A stretch of DNA of 64,000 nt from Microbacterium sp. Root180 (GCF_001428485.1 NZ_LMHS01000003.1:1054922-1118921); one strand, 5' to 3'. Shown: positions 16,925-25,289, counted from the first letter of the stretch. Program-made: numbers and translations. Notes: generated from the sequence alone by a model not told the origin.

Positions 16925-16930
16925 TACGCT
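16925..16930 (+). promoter_or_regulatory. -10 box of the HNH gene (leaderless)
   Basis: TACGCT ends 6 nt before ATG 16937; no ribosome site precedes any candidate start. Confidence 0.5.
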
Positions 16931-16936
16931 CATCGT

Positions 16937-18340
16937 ATGAGATTTGATCAGGCGGATGGGTGGGATGCCGCGGATGCGCCGCCCGACCCTGACGCGTGCT
17001 GGCTTCCGCCGATGCCTGATGACGCGGAGGCGGCCGAGTGGTTTCCGCCTGTTCCGGATGATGTGGAGTTGGTGACCGAGGTCGCCGGGATGATGGCGGT
17101 GTTCGCGGCGGAGCAGTTCGCACGTGTGGACGCGCTGCGACAGAACGCGCTGGCGGATGCCGCCCGGTATGGCGGTGGGGTGGCGGCGATCGTGGAGCGG
17201 TCGCTGCGGCTCGAGCTCGCGGCGGCGCTGCGGGTGACCGAGCATGCGACGGGGATGCTGCTCGCCCGCGCCGAAGCGCTCGTCCACCGGTACCCGTCCG
17301 CGCTCGACTCCCTCGGCCGAGCGCGGATCACCGAACGTCATGCGCAGGTCCTCGTCGAGCTGCTCGACGCGACCACCGCCGAAGTGCGGGACCGTGTGAC
17401 GGGGCGGGCGGTGGCTCTCGCCGAGGAGCTTCCGGTGGGGTCGTTCCGGCGGGCATTGCGGCGGATTCTCGAGACCGAGGAGTCCGCGACCCTCACCGAA
17501 CGGCACGAGCACGCCGTGGCCCAGCGGCGGATCCTCGTCGAACCGGCCGCCGACGGGATGGCGTGGCTGCACGCGCTCGTGCCTGCGGTGGAAGCGCACG
17601 CGATCCACTCCCGGATCTCTGCGATCGCCAAAGCCCTCACCGGACGAGCCCCCGACACCGAGGGAGGTCCCGGCTCCGACGACGCCCACGGCGCCGATGA
17701 CGTCCGGACGCTGGATCAGACTCGCGCCGACGTGCTCTGCGACCTCCTCATCGACGGGGACTGCACGGAGCACCCCGCCGATGCTCGCGGGATCCGGGCG
17801 ACCGTCACGGTCACCGTCCCCGCTCTCGCCCTCCTCGCCGAGGACGACGCCGACCGACACACGCGCGCGCTCGCCCCGGCGACGGTGGAGGGCATCGGAC
17901 CCATCCCTCTCGGGACAGCGCGGGAGCTGTGCGGTGGGGAGGAGTCCTGGATGCGGGTCCTCACCCACCCCGAGACCGGCATGATCCTCTCCGTCGGCCG
18001 CACCCGATACCGACCCCCTCCCGGACTGCGGAAGCTCGTCCGGTGGCGGGCGGACCGGTGCATGGCCCCCGGGTGCGGCATCCCCGCCTCCCGATGCGAG
18101 ATCGACCACACCATCGCGTGGGAGCACGGCGGGCACACCGCTCTCACCAACCACGCCCCGCTCTGCACCGGACACCACACCGTCAAGCACCATGGCGGCT
18201 GGACCGTCGAGCAGATCCCGGGCACCGGAGGCGCGCTCCTGTGGACCTCGCCCACCGGCAGACATTATCGCGTCGACCCCGAACGACCCATCCCCCACTT
18301 CCGACCGTCGGCCGGGGGAACAGCCCACGCACCCTTCTGA
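16937..18340 (+). CDS. DUF222/HNH endonuclease family protein (13E12-like)
   Basis: 467-residue protein with an N-terminal DUF222 domain (about 40-330) and a C-terminal HNH nuclease module. The latter has paired cysteines in CMAPGCGIP and the core CEIDHTIAWEHGGHT and LCTGHHTVKHHGGW, giving the expected His/Asn/His metal centre and zinc ligands. Such genes are abundant, often multicopy, in actinobacteria and are related to the mycobacterial REP13E12 proteins. ATG 16937 is preferred over ATG 16919 because TACGCT lies 6 nt upstream. It is followed by a tandem-repeat block, which could mark past recombination. Function in vivo is unproven. Confidence 0.85.
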   Translation: MRFDQADGWDAADAPPDPDACWLPPMPDDAEAAEWFPPVPDDVELVTEVAGMMAVFAAEQFARVDALRQNALADAARYGGGVAAIVERSLRLELAAALRVTEHATGMLLARAEALVHRYPSALDSLGRARITERHAQVLVELLDATTAEVRDRVTGRAVALAEELPVGSFRRALRRILETEESATLTERHEHAVAQRRILVEPAADGMAWLHALVPAVEAHAIHSRISAIAKALTGRAPDTEGGPGSDDAHGADDVRTLDQTRADVLCDLLIDGDCTEHPADARGIRATVTVTVPALALLAEDDADRHTRALAPATVEGIGPIPLGTARELCGGEESWMRVLTHPETGMILSVGRTRYRPPPGLRKLVRWRADRCMAPGCGIPASRCEIDHTIAWEHGGHTALTNHAPLCTGHHTVKHHGGWTVEQIPGTGGALLWTSPTGRHYRVDPERPIPHFRPSAGGTAHAPF

Positions 18341-18376
18341 CCGACCCCTCCGCTGAGCGCGGCGTCGATTCCGGGC

Positions 18377-18666
18377 GTGCGAAATCGGTCGGTGCGTCTC
18401 CCGGGCGGCGAACTCGGTCGGTGCGTCTCCCGAGAGGGTTCGACCTTCAGCGGTGCGACTCCCCGGAGGGTGCGACCTCCAGCGGTGCGACTCCCGGGGG
18501 GCGAACTCGGTCGGTGCGACTCCCGGGAGGGTGCGACCTCCAGCGGTGCGACTCCCCCGGAGGGGTGCGACCTCCAGCGGTCCGACTCCCCCGGAGGGGT
18601 GCGACCTCCAGCGGTCCGACTCCCCCGGAGGGGTGCGACCTCCAGCGGTCCGACTCCCCGGCAAGG
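18377..18666. repeat. Degenerate tandem repeat block, ~34-bp unit, about nine copies
   Basis: The 364-base gap between the HNH gene and the exonuclease gene is filled by imperfect direct repeats of 29-35 bp. Two consecutive copies (18564-18597 and 18598-18631) are identical; the next (18632-18666) differs at its end. Each unit contains a TCCCCCGGAGGGG-type hairpin. Two unit flavours alternate at the left end, one with GTGCGACCTCCAGCGG and one with GCGAACTCGGTCGG. No gene is supported inside; open frames across it arise because the unit lacks stops. Confidence 0.85.
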
Positions 18667-18691
18667 GGTCCGCGGCGTCCGAGCCCCCGCC

Positions 18692-18697
18692 TAGGCT
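18692..18697 (+). promoter_or_regulatory. -10 box of the exonuclease III gene (leaderless)
   Basis: TAGGCT ends 7 nt before ATG 18705, just after the repeat block. Confidence 0.5.
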
Positions 18698-18704
18698 GGA
18701 CTCC

Positions 18705-19544
18705 ATGCGCCTGGCCACGTGGAACGTCAACTCCATCCGTGCGCGGGTCGACCGCATCGTCGACTTCGCGGTGCGCGAGCACATCGACGTGCTCGCGATG
18801 CAGGAGATCAAGTGCAAGGTCGAGCAGTTCCCCTTCGACCGCTTCGAAGAGGCCGGCTACCACGTCGAGGCCCACGGCTTCTCGCAGTGGAACGGCGTCG
18901 CGATCGCCAGTCGTGAGCCCCTCACCGACGTGCGCACGGCGTTCCCCGCAATGCCGGGATTCGAGAAGGGCCACAACGGGCCGGACGCCCCGCACGAGGC
19001 CCGCGCCATCGCCGCGACCGTCGGCGGTGTCGAGGTGTGGAGCCTGTACGTCCCCAACGGACGATCGCTCGGCGACCCGCACTACTTCTACAAGCTCGAG
19101 TGGCTCGCCGCCCTCGAGCAGTACACGCGGGCGTCCCTCGCAGCGAATCCCGACCTCGCTCTCGCGCTCGTCGGCGACTTCAACATCGCTCCGACGGATG
19201 CCGACAACGGCGACCCCACGGTGGTCCAGGGCTTCGCGACCCACGTCTCCCCGCCCGAGCGCGAGGCGTTCGCGGCGCTCGAGGCGGCCGGCCTGCACGA
19301 CGTGGTGCGTCCGCTCGTCCCGACCGGCTTCACCTACTGGGACTACAAGCAGCTCCGCTTCCCCCGCAACGAGGGCATGCGCATCGACTTCATCCTCGGC
19401 TCCCACGCCCTCGCCGATGCCGTCGCGGGAGCGCGCATCCACCGCGACGAGCGCAAGGGCGAGGCACCGAGCGATCACGTGCCCGTCGTCGTGGATCTCG
19501 ACCTCGACGGGCCCGACGACGACGACCGCCCGATGATCTTCTAG
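18705..19544 (+). CDS. xth: Exodeoxyribonuclease III / AP endonuclease
   Basis: 279-residue member of the exonuclease III family, which removes 3' blocks and incises at abasic sites in base excision repair. The start MRLATWNVNSIRAR is characteristic. Catalytic residues are present: Glu34 (MQEIK), Asp158 and Asn160 (VGDFNIAP), His258 (SDHVP). The C-terminus ends in an acidic tail DLDGPDDDDRP. ATG at 18705 is fixed by the conserved first residues and by a -10 box 7 nt upstream; frames running back into the repeats are artefacts. Confidence 0.93.
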   Translation: MRLATWNVNSIRARVDRIVDFAVREHIDVLAMQEIKCKVEQFPFDRFEEAGYHVEAHGFSQWNGVAIASREPLTDVRTAFPAMPGFEKGHNGPDAPHEARAIAATVGGVEVWSLYVPNGRSLGDPHYFYKLEWLAALEQYTRASLAANPDLALALVGDFNIAPTDADNGDPTVVQGFATHVSPPEREAFAALEAAGLHDVVRPLVPTGFTYWDYKQLRFPRNEGMRIDFILGSHALADAVAGARIHRDERKGEAPSDHVPVVVDLDLDGPDDDDRPMIF

Positions 19545-19578
19545 GTCGCGGCGTGGTCGTCGTCACGACGTCACGGGG

Positions 19579-20214
19579 TCAGCCGAAGTCGACCACCGAC
19601 ATGTCACCCGTCGTCGGCTGACCGTTCGGGCCATAGCGGAGCAGAACTGCGCCCTTCGGCCCGGTCAGCGGCGGGGCGAGGAGCTTCAGATTCGCCGGCG
19701 CCGCGCCATCGGGGAACACCTTCTTCCCCTGCCCGAGCACAAGCGGATACACCCACAGGGCGAGTTCGTCGTACGCCTCGGCCGCCAGCAGCGACTGCAC
19801 GAAGTCGATGCTGCCGATGACGTGGATCTCGTCGTGCCTGTCGCGGAGGGCGGCGACGTCGGCCGCGGCATCCGGCCCCAGCTGCATGGCACCCTGCCAC
19901 GCGAGGTCGATCGTCCCGCGTGAGGCGACGTACTTGGGGATCGCGTCGAACTTTCGCCCGATCACCCCGGCACCCTCGCCCTCCGTGTGATTCGGCCAGT
20001 AGTCCGCGAAGATGTCGTACGTCCGGCGGCCGAGCACGAGCGCGTCCATGCGTTCGATCCCGGCCATGATGACCTCGCCCACCAGGTCGTCGTCGACAGG
20101 AGCCTGCCATCCCCCGTACGGGAATCCGTGCGAGGGGTCCTCGTCGGGTCCGCCCGGCGCCTGCGCGACGCCGTCGAGAGTGGTGAAGAGGTCGATGGTG
20201 ATACGTCCGGTCAT
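19579..20214 (-). CDS. RibD C-terminal/dihydrofolate-reductase-like protein
   Basis: 211-residue protein of the RibD-C (DHFR-fold) group. It begins RITIDLFTTLDGVAQAP, has the family's LVLGRRTYDIFADYW and ends with ELALWVYPLVLGQGKKVF and an LL..P segment. Members bind NADPH but most are uncharacterised. ATG at 20214 has AAAGGA upstream. It is the last gene of a three-gene unit with the HxlR regulator and a VOC protein, so it is likely induced by the same signal. Confidence 0.82.
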   Translation of the reverse strand: MTGRITIDLFTTLDGVAQAPGGPDEDPSHGFPYGGWQAPVDDDLVGEVIMAGIERMDALVLGRRTYDIFADYWPNHTEGEGAGVIGRKFDAIPKYVASRGTIDLAWQGAMQLGPDAAADVAALRDRHDEIHVIGSIDFVQSLLAAEAYDELALWVYPLVLGQGKKVFPDGAAPANLKLLAPPLTGPKGAVLLRYGPNGQPTTGDMSVVDFG

Positions 20215-20225
20215 GGCCGGTCCTT

Positions 20226-20969
20226 TCAGGCGGCGACCACCGCGGTCGCGTCGATCTTGAAGACGTCGGCGAAACGCTCGAGGAGGGTCTCATCGCCGGA
20301 GACGACGGCGAGCACCTCGAGGTCGATCGCCTCCGCGGGCGTCAGTTCTCCCGAGATGAGCCGGCGGATGCCCGGGCCCGCCGCGAAGACAAGCTCGGGC
20401 TCCCCCGCGGGAACGCCCTGCCCCACGGGGCTCCGCCCCACACCCCCGGCTTGCTGACGCGCGCGCCCGACCGGTGGGGCCGACGGTGCGAGCTGGACGA
20501 TGCGCAGGTCCGAGCCGTCCACCTGCACGCGCAGTGCGACATCGGCGACATGCACCTCGTAGTCGGCGGGCGGGACGGATGCTGCGACCTCCGGCCGGAA
20601 CGCGGTGCGCAGCGCCATCGTCAGAGAGTCGGCGGTGACGACGTCGCCCGGCCCCGGCTCGCCCATCTGAACGAATCCCCATCGTCCGAGGGCGAGCACG
20701 ATGGGCTCGAGCTCGCGCCCGTAGCGCGTGAGCTCGTACACGAGCCCGCAGTTCGCGAGCGGCACACGGCGCACCACCCCACCCTCCTGCAGCTCCTTGA
20801 GCCGGGTGGAGAGGATGTTCGTGGGGATTCGCGGCAGCCCCTGCCTGAGGTCGGTGTACCGACGCGGGCCGACGAGCAGATCGCGGACGATGAGCAGCGC
20901 CCACCGCTCCCCGATCAGCTCGACGGCGGTCGTGACCCCGCAGTACTGCCCGTAGCTGCGGGAGGCCAC
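20226..20969 (-). CDS. HxlR family regulator with C-terminal SCP2-like region
   Basis: 247-residue transcription factor. Residues about 9-100 form an HxlR winged helix (YCGVTTAVELIGERWALLIV, then GLPRIPTNILSTRLKELQ); the rest resembles the SCP2/sterol-carrier-like tail seen in some actinobacterial HxlR proteins. A Gly/Pro-rich stretch around 168-190 may be a linker. It starts with GTG at 20969, immediately after the VOC stop with no gap, so it depends on coupled translation. Likely autoregulator of the operon; HxlR proteins commonly sense aldehydes or quinones. Confidence 0.83.
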   Translation of the reverse strand: MASRSYGQYCGVTTAVELIGERWALLIVRDLLVGPRRYTDLRQGLPRIPTNILSTRLKELQEGGVVRRVPLANCGLVYELTRYGRELEPIVLALGRWGFVQMGEPGPGDVVTADSLTMALRTAFRPEVAASVPPADYEVHVADVALRVQVDGSDLRIVQLAPSAPPVGRARQQAGGVGRSPVGQGVPAGEPELVFAAGPGIRRLISGELTPAEAIDLEVLAVVSGDETLLERFADVFKIDATAVVAA

Positions 20970-21407
20970 CTACGCCTGCGCCTGCTCCGCCACGTAGGCG
21001 TCGGGACCCTGCTCCGCCGCCTGCGGCTCCATGAACAGGAAGGCCAGGCCGTTGCCGTCCGGGTCGTCGAGATCGCGGCTGTACATGAACCCGTAGTCCT
21101 GCGCGGGACGGGGCTCGGACCCGCCGTTGGCCAGTCCCGCCTCGAGCACGCGATCGACCTCTTCGCGGGACTCGCGGCTGAACCCGATCTGCACCTGGGC
21201 GTGCGTGCGCGGGTCGATGATCGGCTTGTCGGTGAACGTGCCCAGGTACTCCGTCGTGAGCACCATCATCTGGATGTTGTCGGCCCAGACGATGCACGCC
21301 GCGTTCTCGTCGGTGAACAGCGGGTTGATCTCGGCGCCGAGCGCCGTGTAGAACGCCTTCGACCTCTCGAGGTCGTTCGTCGGAACGTTGACGAAGATGT
21401 GCGTCAT
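20970..21407 (-). CDS. VOC family (glyoxalase-like) protein
   Basis: 145-residue protein with two beta-alpha-beta3 VOC modules, starting MTHIFVNVPTNDLERSKAFY. The sequence SRDLDDPDGNGLAFLFMEP near the C-terminus is the usual second-module metal-side motif, with Glu as one ligand. ATG at 21407 has AAGGAG about 8 nt upstream. It is the first gene of the operon that also carries an HxlR regulator and a RibD-like reductase, suggesting response to a small reactive compound. Confidence 0.82.
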   Translation of the reverse strand: MTHIFVNVPTNDLERSKAFYTALGAEINPLFTDENAACIVWADNIQMMVLTTEYLGTFTDKPIIDPRTHAQVQIGFSRESREEVDRVLEAGLANGGSEPRPAQDYGFMYSRDLDDPDGNGLAFLFMEPQAAEQGPDAYVAEQAQA

Positions 21408-21461
21408 TGCCCTGCTCCTTGCCGGTCGCTGCGCCGGGGCCGCCCCGGCGATGACCCGATA

Positions 21462-21495
21462 CTTGCAAAAAGCAATCACGCTTGTCAATAGCAAG
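21462..21495. promoter_or_regulatory. Paired inverted repeats, likely HxlR operator
   Basis: CTTGC-N5-GCAAT (21462-21476) and CTTGT-N5-GCAAG (21481-21495) repeat with 19-bp spacing. On the minus strand a TTGACA -35 candidate (21483-21488) falls inside the second element and AAGTAT 18 bp further is a -10 candidate. The arrangement fits autorepression of the VOC-HxlR-RibD operon. Confidence 0.6.
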
Positions 21496-21512
21496 CAGGG
21501 TCTCCGTCATAC

Positions 21513-21547
21513 GGGGGATGCCGCGCCACCGCGCTCCCCCGTAGCGT
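21513..21547 (+). promoter_or_regulatory. Promoter box of the two-component operon, shared with the ABC-2 operon
   Basis: GGGGGATGCCGCG at 21513-21525 is followed by a CTCCCCC stretch and CCGTAGCGTG, in which TAGCGT (21542-21547) ends 6 nt before the kinase ATG. The same parts in the same order and nearly the same spacing occur at 24338-24371. Confidence 0.65.
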
Positions 21548-21553
21548 GGAGGG

Positions 21554-22816
21554 ATGTCCGACACCCCGTCCGCCCGCCGCCGCGACCCGGCGACCGCCGC
21601 CGGGCTGCGCAACGACATGTGGCTCGCCGCGGGACTGCTCCTCGGGGCGATCCTCAGTGCGGCGCTCGGCTCCGTCGCCGGCGTCTACGGCACCGACTCC
21701 GCGCAGGGGATGCAGTGGGGCCTTCTGTATTCGTTCGGCCTCACGGCGCCGCTGGCGCTGCGCCGCCGCTTCCCCGAGGTCGTCGCCGTCGTCGTCGCGA
21801 TCGTGTTCATCGTCGGTGTGTCGCTGCGCATCCCCGAGATCTACGTGGGGAACATCGCCCTCTTCATCGCGATCTACACGGTCGGCGCGTGGGTCGACGA
21901 CCGGCGCCGGGCGCTGTACGTGAGGGTCGCGATCATCATCGCCATGTTCGTGTGGCTGCTCATCACCACGTTCCAGTCGGCGACCGCGCCGACCGAAGAG
22001 GGTCTGTCCCGCGAAGGCCTCTTCTCGCCCTTCGTCGCGTTCATGCTGATCCAGTTCCTCGTGAATGCCGCGTTCTTCGGCGGCGCGTACTACATGGGCG
22101 ACCGCGCCTACGCATCCGCGCTCGAGCGCGCCGCGCTCCAGGACCGCACGCGCGAGCTCGAGGCCGAACGCGAGGTGACGGCCGCACAGGCGGTTGCCCT
22201 GGACCGCGTCCGCATCGCACGGGAGCTGCACGACGTCGTCGCCCACCACGTCTCGGCGATGGGCGTGCAGGCCGGCGCGGCGCGCGCCGTGATGGACCGC
22301 GACCCCGACGCCGCGCGGGCCGCGCTCACCGGCATCGAGCAGTCCGCGCGCTCCGCACTGGATGAGCTGCGGCACCTGCTCGAGACGCTGCGCACACCCC
22401 ACGGCGACGCGCCGAACGCCTCGACCGTCCGCCTCGCGGGACTCCCCGCCCTGGTCGAGCACGCCACCGAGAACGGCCTGCCCACGACGCTCACCATCGT
22501 GGGGGACGAAGTGCCCCTCTCCGACGTCGCGCAGGTCAACATCTACCGCGTCGCGCAGGAGGCGCTCACCAACGCGCGGCGACACGGCGGAGCGGATGCC
22601 TCGGCCGACGTGCGCCTGCGGTACGGCGCCGACGCGGTCGAGCTCGAGATCACCAACACCGGGCGCTCCGCCTTTCCGGTCCGTCCGGGTCTGGGCATCG
22701 TCGGCATGCGCGAGCGCGCCGCGGCGTCGGGCGGCACCCTCGAGGCGGCACCGCGGGCTCGCGGCGGCTTCCTGGTGCGCCTGCGCGTCCCGCGCCACGA
22801 GCGGGTCGTCGCGTGA
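21554..22816 (+). CDS. Sensor histidine kinase, NarL/DesK-type (HisKA_3)
   Basis: 420-residue membrane kinase. Several hydrophobic helices occupy about 22-180, with no sizeable extracytoplasmic sensor, so it may sense the membrane itself. A short coiled coil leads into the dimerisation/phosphoacceptor segment RIARELHDVVAHHVSAMG with His226, followed by a compact HATPase (VAQEALTNARRHG as N box, GLGIVGMRERAAASGG as G box). The ATG has a -10 box 6 nt upstream (leaderless). Its stop overlaps the response-regulator start (GTGA). Confidence 0.9.
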   Translation: MSDTPSARRRDPATAAGLRNDMWLAAGLLLGAILSAALGSVAGVYGTDSAQGMQWGLLYSFGLTAPLALRRRFPEVVAVVVAIVFIVGVSLRIPEIYVGNIALFIAIYTVGAWVDDRRRALYVRVAIIIAMFVWLLITTFQSATAPTEEGLSREGLFSPFVAFMLIQFLVNAAFFGGAYYMGDRAYASALERAALQDRTRELEAEREVTAAQAVALDRVRIARELHDVVAHHVSAMGVQAGAARAVMDRDPDAARAALTGIEQSARSALDELRHLLETLRTPHGDAPNASTVRLAGLPALVEHATENGLPTTLTIVGDEVPLSDVAQVNIYRVAQEALTNARRHGGADASADVRLRYGADAVELEITNTGRSAFPVRPGLGIVGMRERAAASGGTLEAAPRARGGFLVRLRVPRHERVVA

Positions 22817-23523
22817 CCGCGCCGGCGATCCGGGTGCTGCTCGTCGACGACCACGCCGTCATGCGCGCGGGGTTCCGCATGATCCTCGAGGCGGCCGACG
22901 ACATCGTCGTGGTGGGCGAGGCGGCGACCGGCGTCGAGGGCGTGGCGGCGGCATCCGCTCTGCACCCCGATGTCGTGTGCATGGACGTGCAGATGCCCGA
23001 CATGGACGGGCTCGAGGCGACGCGGCTCATCGTGGCCGACCGGACGGTGTCCGCGGCGGTCGTGATCGTGACGACCTTCGACCGCGACGACTACCTGTTC
23101 GCGTCGCTCTCGGCGGGGGCGAGCGGATTCCTGCTCAAGAACGCCGGTCCCGAGGAGCTGGTGAACGCCGTGCGGGTCGCCGCTGCCGGCGACGCGCTGC
23201 TCGCTCCCGAGGTCACCCGGCGCGTGATCGCGCGGTTCGCGGAGACCCCGGTCACGGTCCCGCCCTCCGCGAGCCCGGCGGCCGACACCCCCGCGGCCTC
23301 ACCCGCCGCGTCGCCGGCCGGGCCCCCGATAGTCGAGCTCACCGACCGCGAGGACGAGGTGCTGCGGCTCGTGGCGCAGGCGCTCAGCAACGCCGAGATC
23401 GCCCAGCGCCTGTACATCGGCGAGGCGACGGTCAAGACGCACGTGTCGAACGTGCTGCAGAAGCTCGGCGCGCGCGATCGTGTCGCGGCCGTCGTCTACG
23501 CGCACCGCCACGGCCTGGCCTGA
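22813..23523 (+). CDS. NarL/LuxR-family response regulator
   Basis: 236-residue regulator with a receiver domain (8-125; phospho-acceptor Asp58 in VVCMDVQMPDMDG, Lys near LLKNAG) and a LuxR helix-turn-helix (LTDREDEVLRLVAQALSNAEIAQ... VKTHVSNVLQKL). A Pro/Ala-rich linker of about 30 residues joins them. GTG start at 22813 overlaps the kinase stop. A promoter element in front of this operon recurs in front of the ABC-2 genes at 24405, making that exporter the best target candidate. Confidence 0.9.
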   Translation: MTAPAIRVLLVDDHAVMRAGFRMILEAADDIVVVGEAATGVEGVAAASALHPDVVCMDVQMPDMDGLEATRLIVADRTVSAAVVIVTTFDRDDYLFASLSAGASGFLLKNAGPEELVNAVRVAAAGDALLAPEVTRRVIARFAETPVTVPPSASPAADTPAASPAASPAGPPIVELTDREDEVLRLVAQALSNAEIAQRLYIGEATVKTHVSNVLQKLGARDRVAAVVYAHRHGLA

Positions 23524-23539
23524 ACCGCCCCCGTACGTG

Positions 23540-23597
23540 CGAGTCGCCAAGACACGCCGATCCTGGGGGCAGCCGGTCGGCGTGTCTTGGCGACTCG
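23540..23597. terminator. 21-bp inverted repeat between convergent genes
   Basis: Perfectly complementary arms at 23540-23560 and 23577-23597 flank a 16-nt loop, 17 bases past the response-regulator stop and 17 before the FMN-reductase stop. No T run. Probably a shared mRNA 3' end. Confidence 0.7.
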
Positions 23598-23613
23598 AAG
23601 AGGACGGGGCGCG

Positions 23614-24183
23614 TCAGGCGGCGACGGGCACCTGGGCGTAGCGGTCGACCAGCGCGCCGAACGCCTCGAGGTAGCCGACGAGGAACTCGGCGGTCTGGTC
23701 GTTGGTGACCTCGCCGGAGTCGGTGAACAGGCCGGGAGTCGACTGCACGTAGCCCTCGGGCTGACCGAGCGTCGGCGCGTTGTAGTGGCTGAGTACGGCC
23801 TTGAGGTGCTGCTGCGCGGCGGCGGTGGCGATCGGTCCGCCCGAGGTGCCGATGACGGCCGTGGGCTTGCCGTTGAACGAGCCCTGGCCCCACGGGCGCG
23901 CGGCCCAGTCGAGCGCGTTCTTCAGAACGCCGGGGATCGAGCGGCTGTACTCGGGAGTCACGATGATGACGCCGTCGACGTCGTCGATCGCCTGCTTGAA
24001 GTCACGCGCGACCTGCGGGTAGTCGGCGTCGAAGTCGGGCGAGTAGAAGGGGAGGTCCTTGATCGGGATCTCGACGAGGGTGGTGCCCTCGGGCGCGAGC
24101 CGCTCGAGCGCCTTCGCCAGGCGACGGTTGATCGAGGTCGACGAGATGCTGCCGACGATGTAGCCGATAGTCCGCTCGGACAT
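23614..24183 (-). CDS. NADPH-dependent FMN reductase (flavodoxin-like)
   Basis: 189-residue flavodoxin-fold reductase. The FMN phosphate loop is GSISSTSINRRLAKAL near the N-terminus; VTPEYSRSIPGVLKNALDW is the conserved second motif; IGTSGGPIA completes the site. Such enzymes reduce FMN, quinones or azo compounds with NAD(P)H. ATG at 24183 has GGAGGAA upstream. The divergent gap to the ABC genes contains the palindrome TGGAATTCCA at 24283-24292, of unknown meaning. Confidence 0.88.
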   Translation of the reverse strand: MSERTIGYIVGSISSTSINRRLAKALERLAPEGTTLVEIPIKDLPFYSPDFDADYPQVARDFKQAIDDVDGVIIVTPEYSRSIPGVLKNALDWAARPWGQGSFNGKPTAVIGTSGGPIATAAAQQHLKAVLSHYNAPTLGQPEGYVQSTPGLFTDSGEVTNDQTAEFLVGYLEAFGALVDRYAQVPVAA

Positions 24184-24337
24184 GGGATGTTCCTCCGTAA
24201 ACAGAAAGGGGCCCCCGGCGGGGACCACCGTGGACGTTCCACCCACCTCCAAGGACCGCTCATCCCGATCTATTCCCGTGCATGGAATTCCACGTGTCGT
24301 GCTCCTCCGACGGGCGGGCGTGCCATCTCCGCCTCAT

Positions 24338-24371
24338 GGGGGATGCCGCGGGCTCTCCCGATCCGTAGCGT
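24338..24371 (+). promoter_or_regulatory. Promoter box of the ABC-2 operon, shared with the two-component operon
   Basis: GGGGGATGCCGCG at 24338-24350, a CTCTCCC stretch and CCGTAGCGTG with -10 TAGCGT at 24366-24371 repeat the arrangement at 21513-21547. A 33-nt leader with GAGGAGG precedes ATG 24405. Confidence 0.65.
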
Positions 24372-24404
24372 GAGCTTCGTGAGGACGACGACGAGGAGGA
24401 GCGC

Positions 24405-25289
24405 ATGCTGCAGCTGAGAGGGATCGCGAAGAGCTACGCAGGGAGGCGAGCGCTCGACGACGTCTCGTTCGACGTCCGCCCGGGACGCCTGACCGGCTTC
24501 GTCGGCGGGAACGGCGCCGGCAAGACCACCACGATGCGCATCGTGCTCGGCGTGCTCGGCAAAGACGGCGGGACGGTGACGCTCGACGGCACCGAGGTGA
24601 CGGCATCCGATCGCCGCCGGTTCGGCTACATGCCGGAGGAGCGCGGGCTCTACCCGAAGATGAAGGTGCTCGAGCACATCGCGTATCTCGCGCGCCTGCA
24701 CGGCTTCTCGAAGACGGATGCCACGGCCCGCGCGACCGCGCTCCTCGAGCAGCTCGGACTCGGCGAACGACTGAACGACAACGTCGAGACGCTCTCGCTC
24801 GGAAACCAGCAGCGCGCCCAGATCGCGGCCGCGCTCGTCCATGACCCGAGCGTGCTGATCCTCGACGAGCCGTTCTCGGGTCTCGACCCGCTCGCGGTCG
24901 ACGTCGTGGCCGCCGTGCTGCAGGAACGCGCCGCGGCCGGTGCCGCGGTGCTGTTCTCGTCACACCAGCTCGACGTCGTCGAGCGCCTGTGCGACGACCT
25001 CGTGATCATCGCGAACGGCACGATCCGCGCAGCCGGAGCCCGCGACGACCTGCGCGCTGCGCACTCCACCCGACGGTTCGAGCTGGTCTCGGCGGGCGAC
25101 GCCGGCTGGCTGCGGTCCGAGCCGGGCGTCGAGGTCCTCGACTTCGACGGCGGCTACGCCGTGTTCGACGTCGACAGCGACGAGACCGCGCAGCGGGTGC
25201 TGCGTCAAGCCGTCGGCCAGGGCGATGTCGCGAGCTTCGCGCCGCAGCATCCGACCCTCGCCCAGATCTTCAAGGAGGTCATCCAATGA
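24405..25289 (+). CDS. ABC transporter ATP-binding protein (NatA-like exporter)
   Basis: 294-residue ATPase of an ABC-2 exporter. Walker A is GGNGAGKTT (34-42), Walker B LILDEP (151-156), switch His187 in SSHQLD. The signature motif reads LSLGNQQ (130-136) instead of LSGGQ, as in many NatA/CcmA-type exporters. About 80 C-terminal residues form the accessory domain found in this group. It overlaps the permease gene by ATGA. Control by the adjacent two-component system is suggested by the shared promoter element. Confidence 0.92.
   Translation: MLQLRGIAKSYAGRRALDDVSFDVRPGRLTGFVGGNGAGKTTTMRIVLGVLGKDGGTVTLDGTEVTASDRRRFGYMPEERGLYPKMKVLEHIAYLARLHGFSKTDATARATALLEQLGLGERLNDNVETLSLGNQQRAQIAAALVHDPSVLILDEPFSGLDPLAVDVVAAVLQERAAAGAAVLFSSHQLDVVERLCDDLVIIANGTIRAAGARDDLRAAHSTRRFELVSAGDAGWLRSEPGVEVLDFDGGYAVFDVDSDETAQRVLRQAVGQGDVASFAPQHPTLAQIFKEVIQ

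Noticed and set aside
16937..18340. DUF222/HNH gene as part of a mobile element
   Set aside because: No transposase, integrase, terminal inverted repeats or target duplications are seen; DUF222 proteins are ordinary chromosomal genes in actinobacteria.
18377..18666. CRISPR array
   Set aside because: Units are directly adjacent with no unique spacers between them and vary in length; no cas genes are near.
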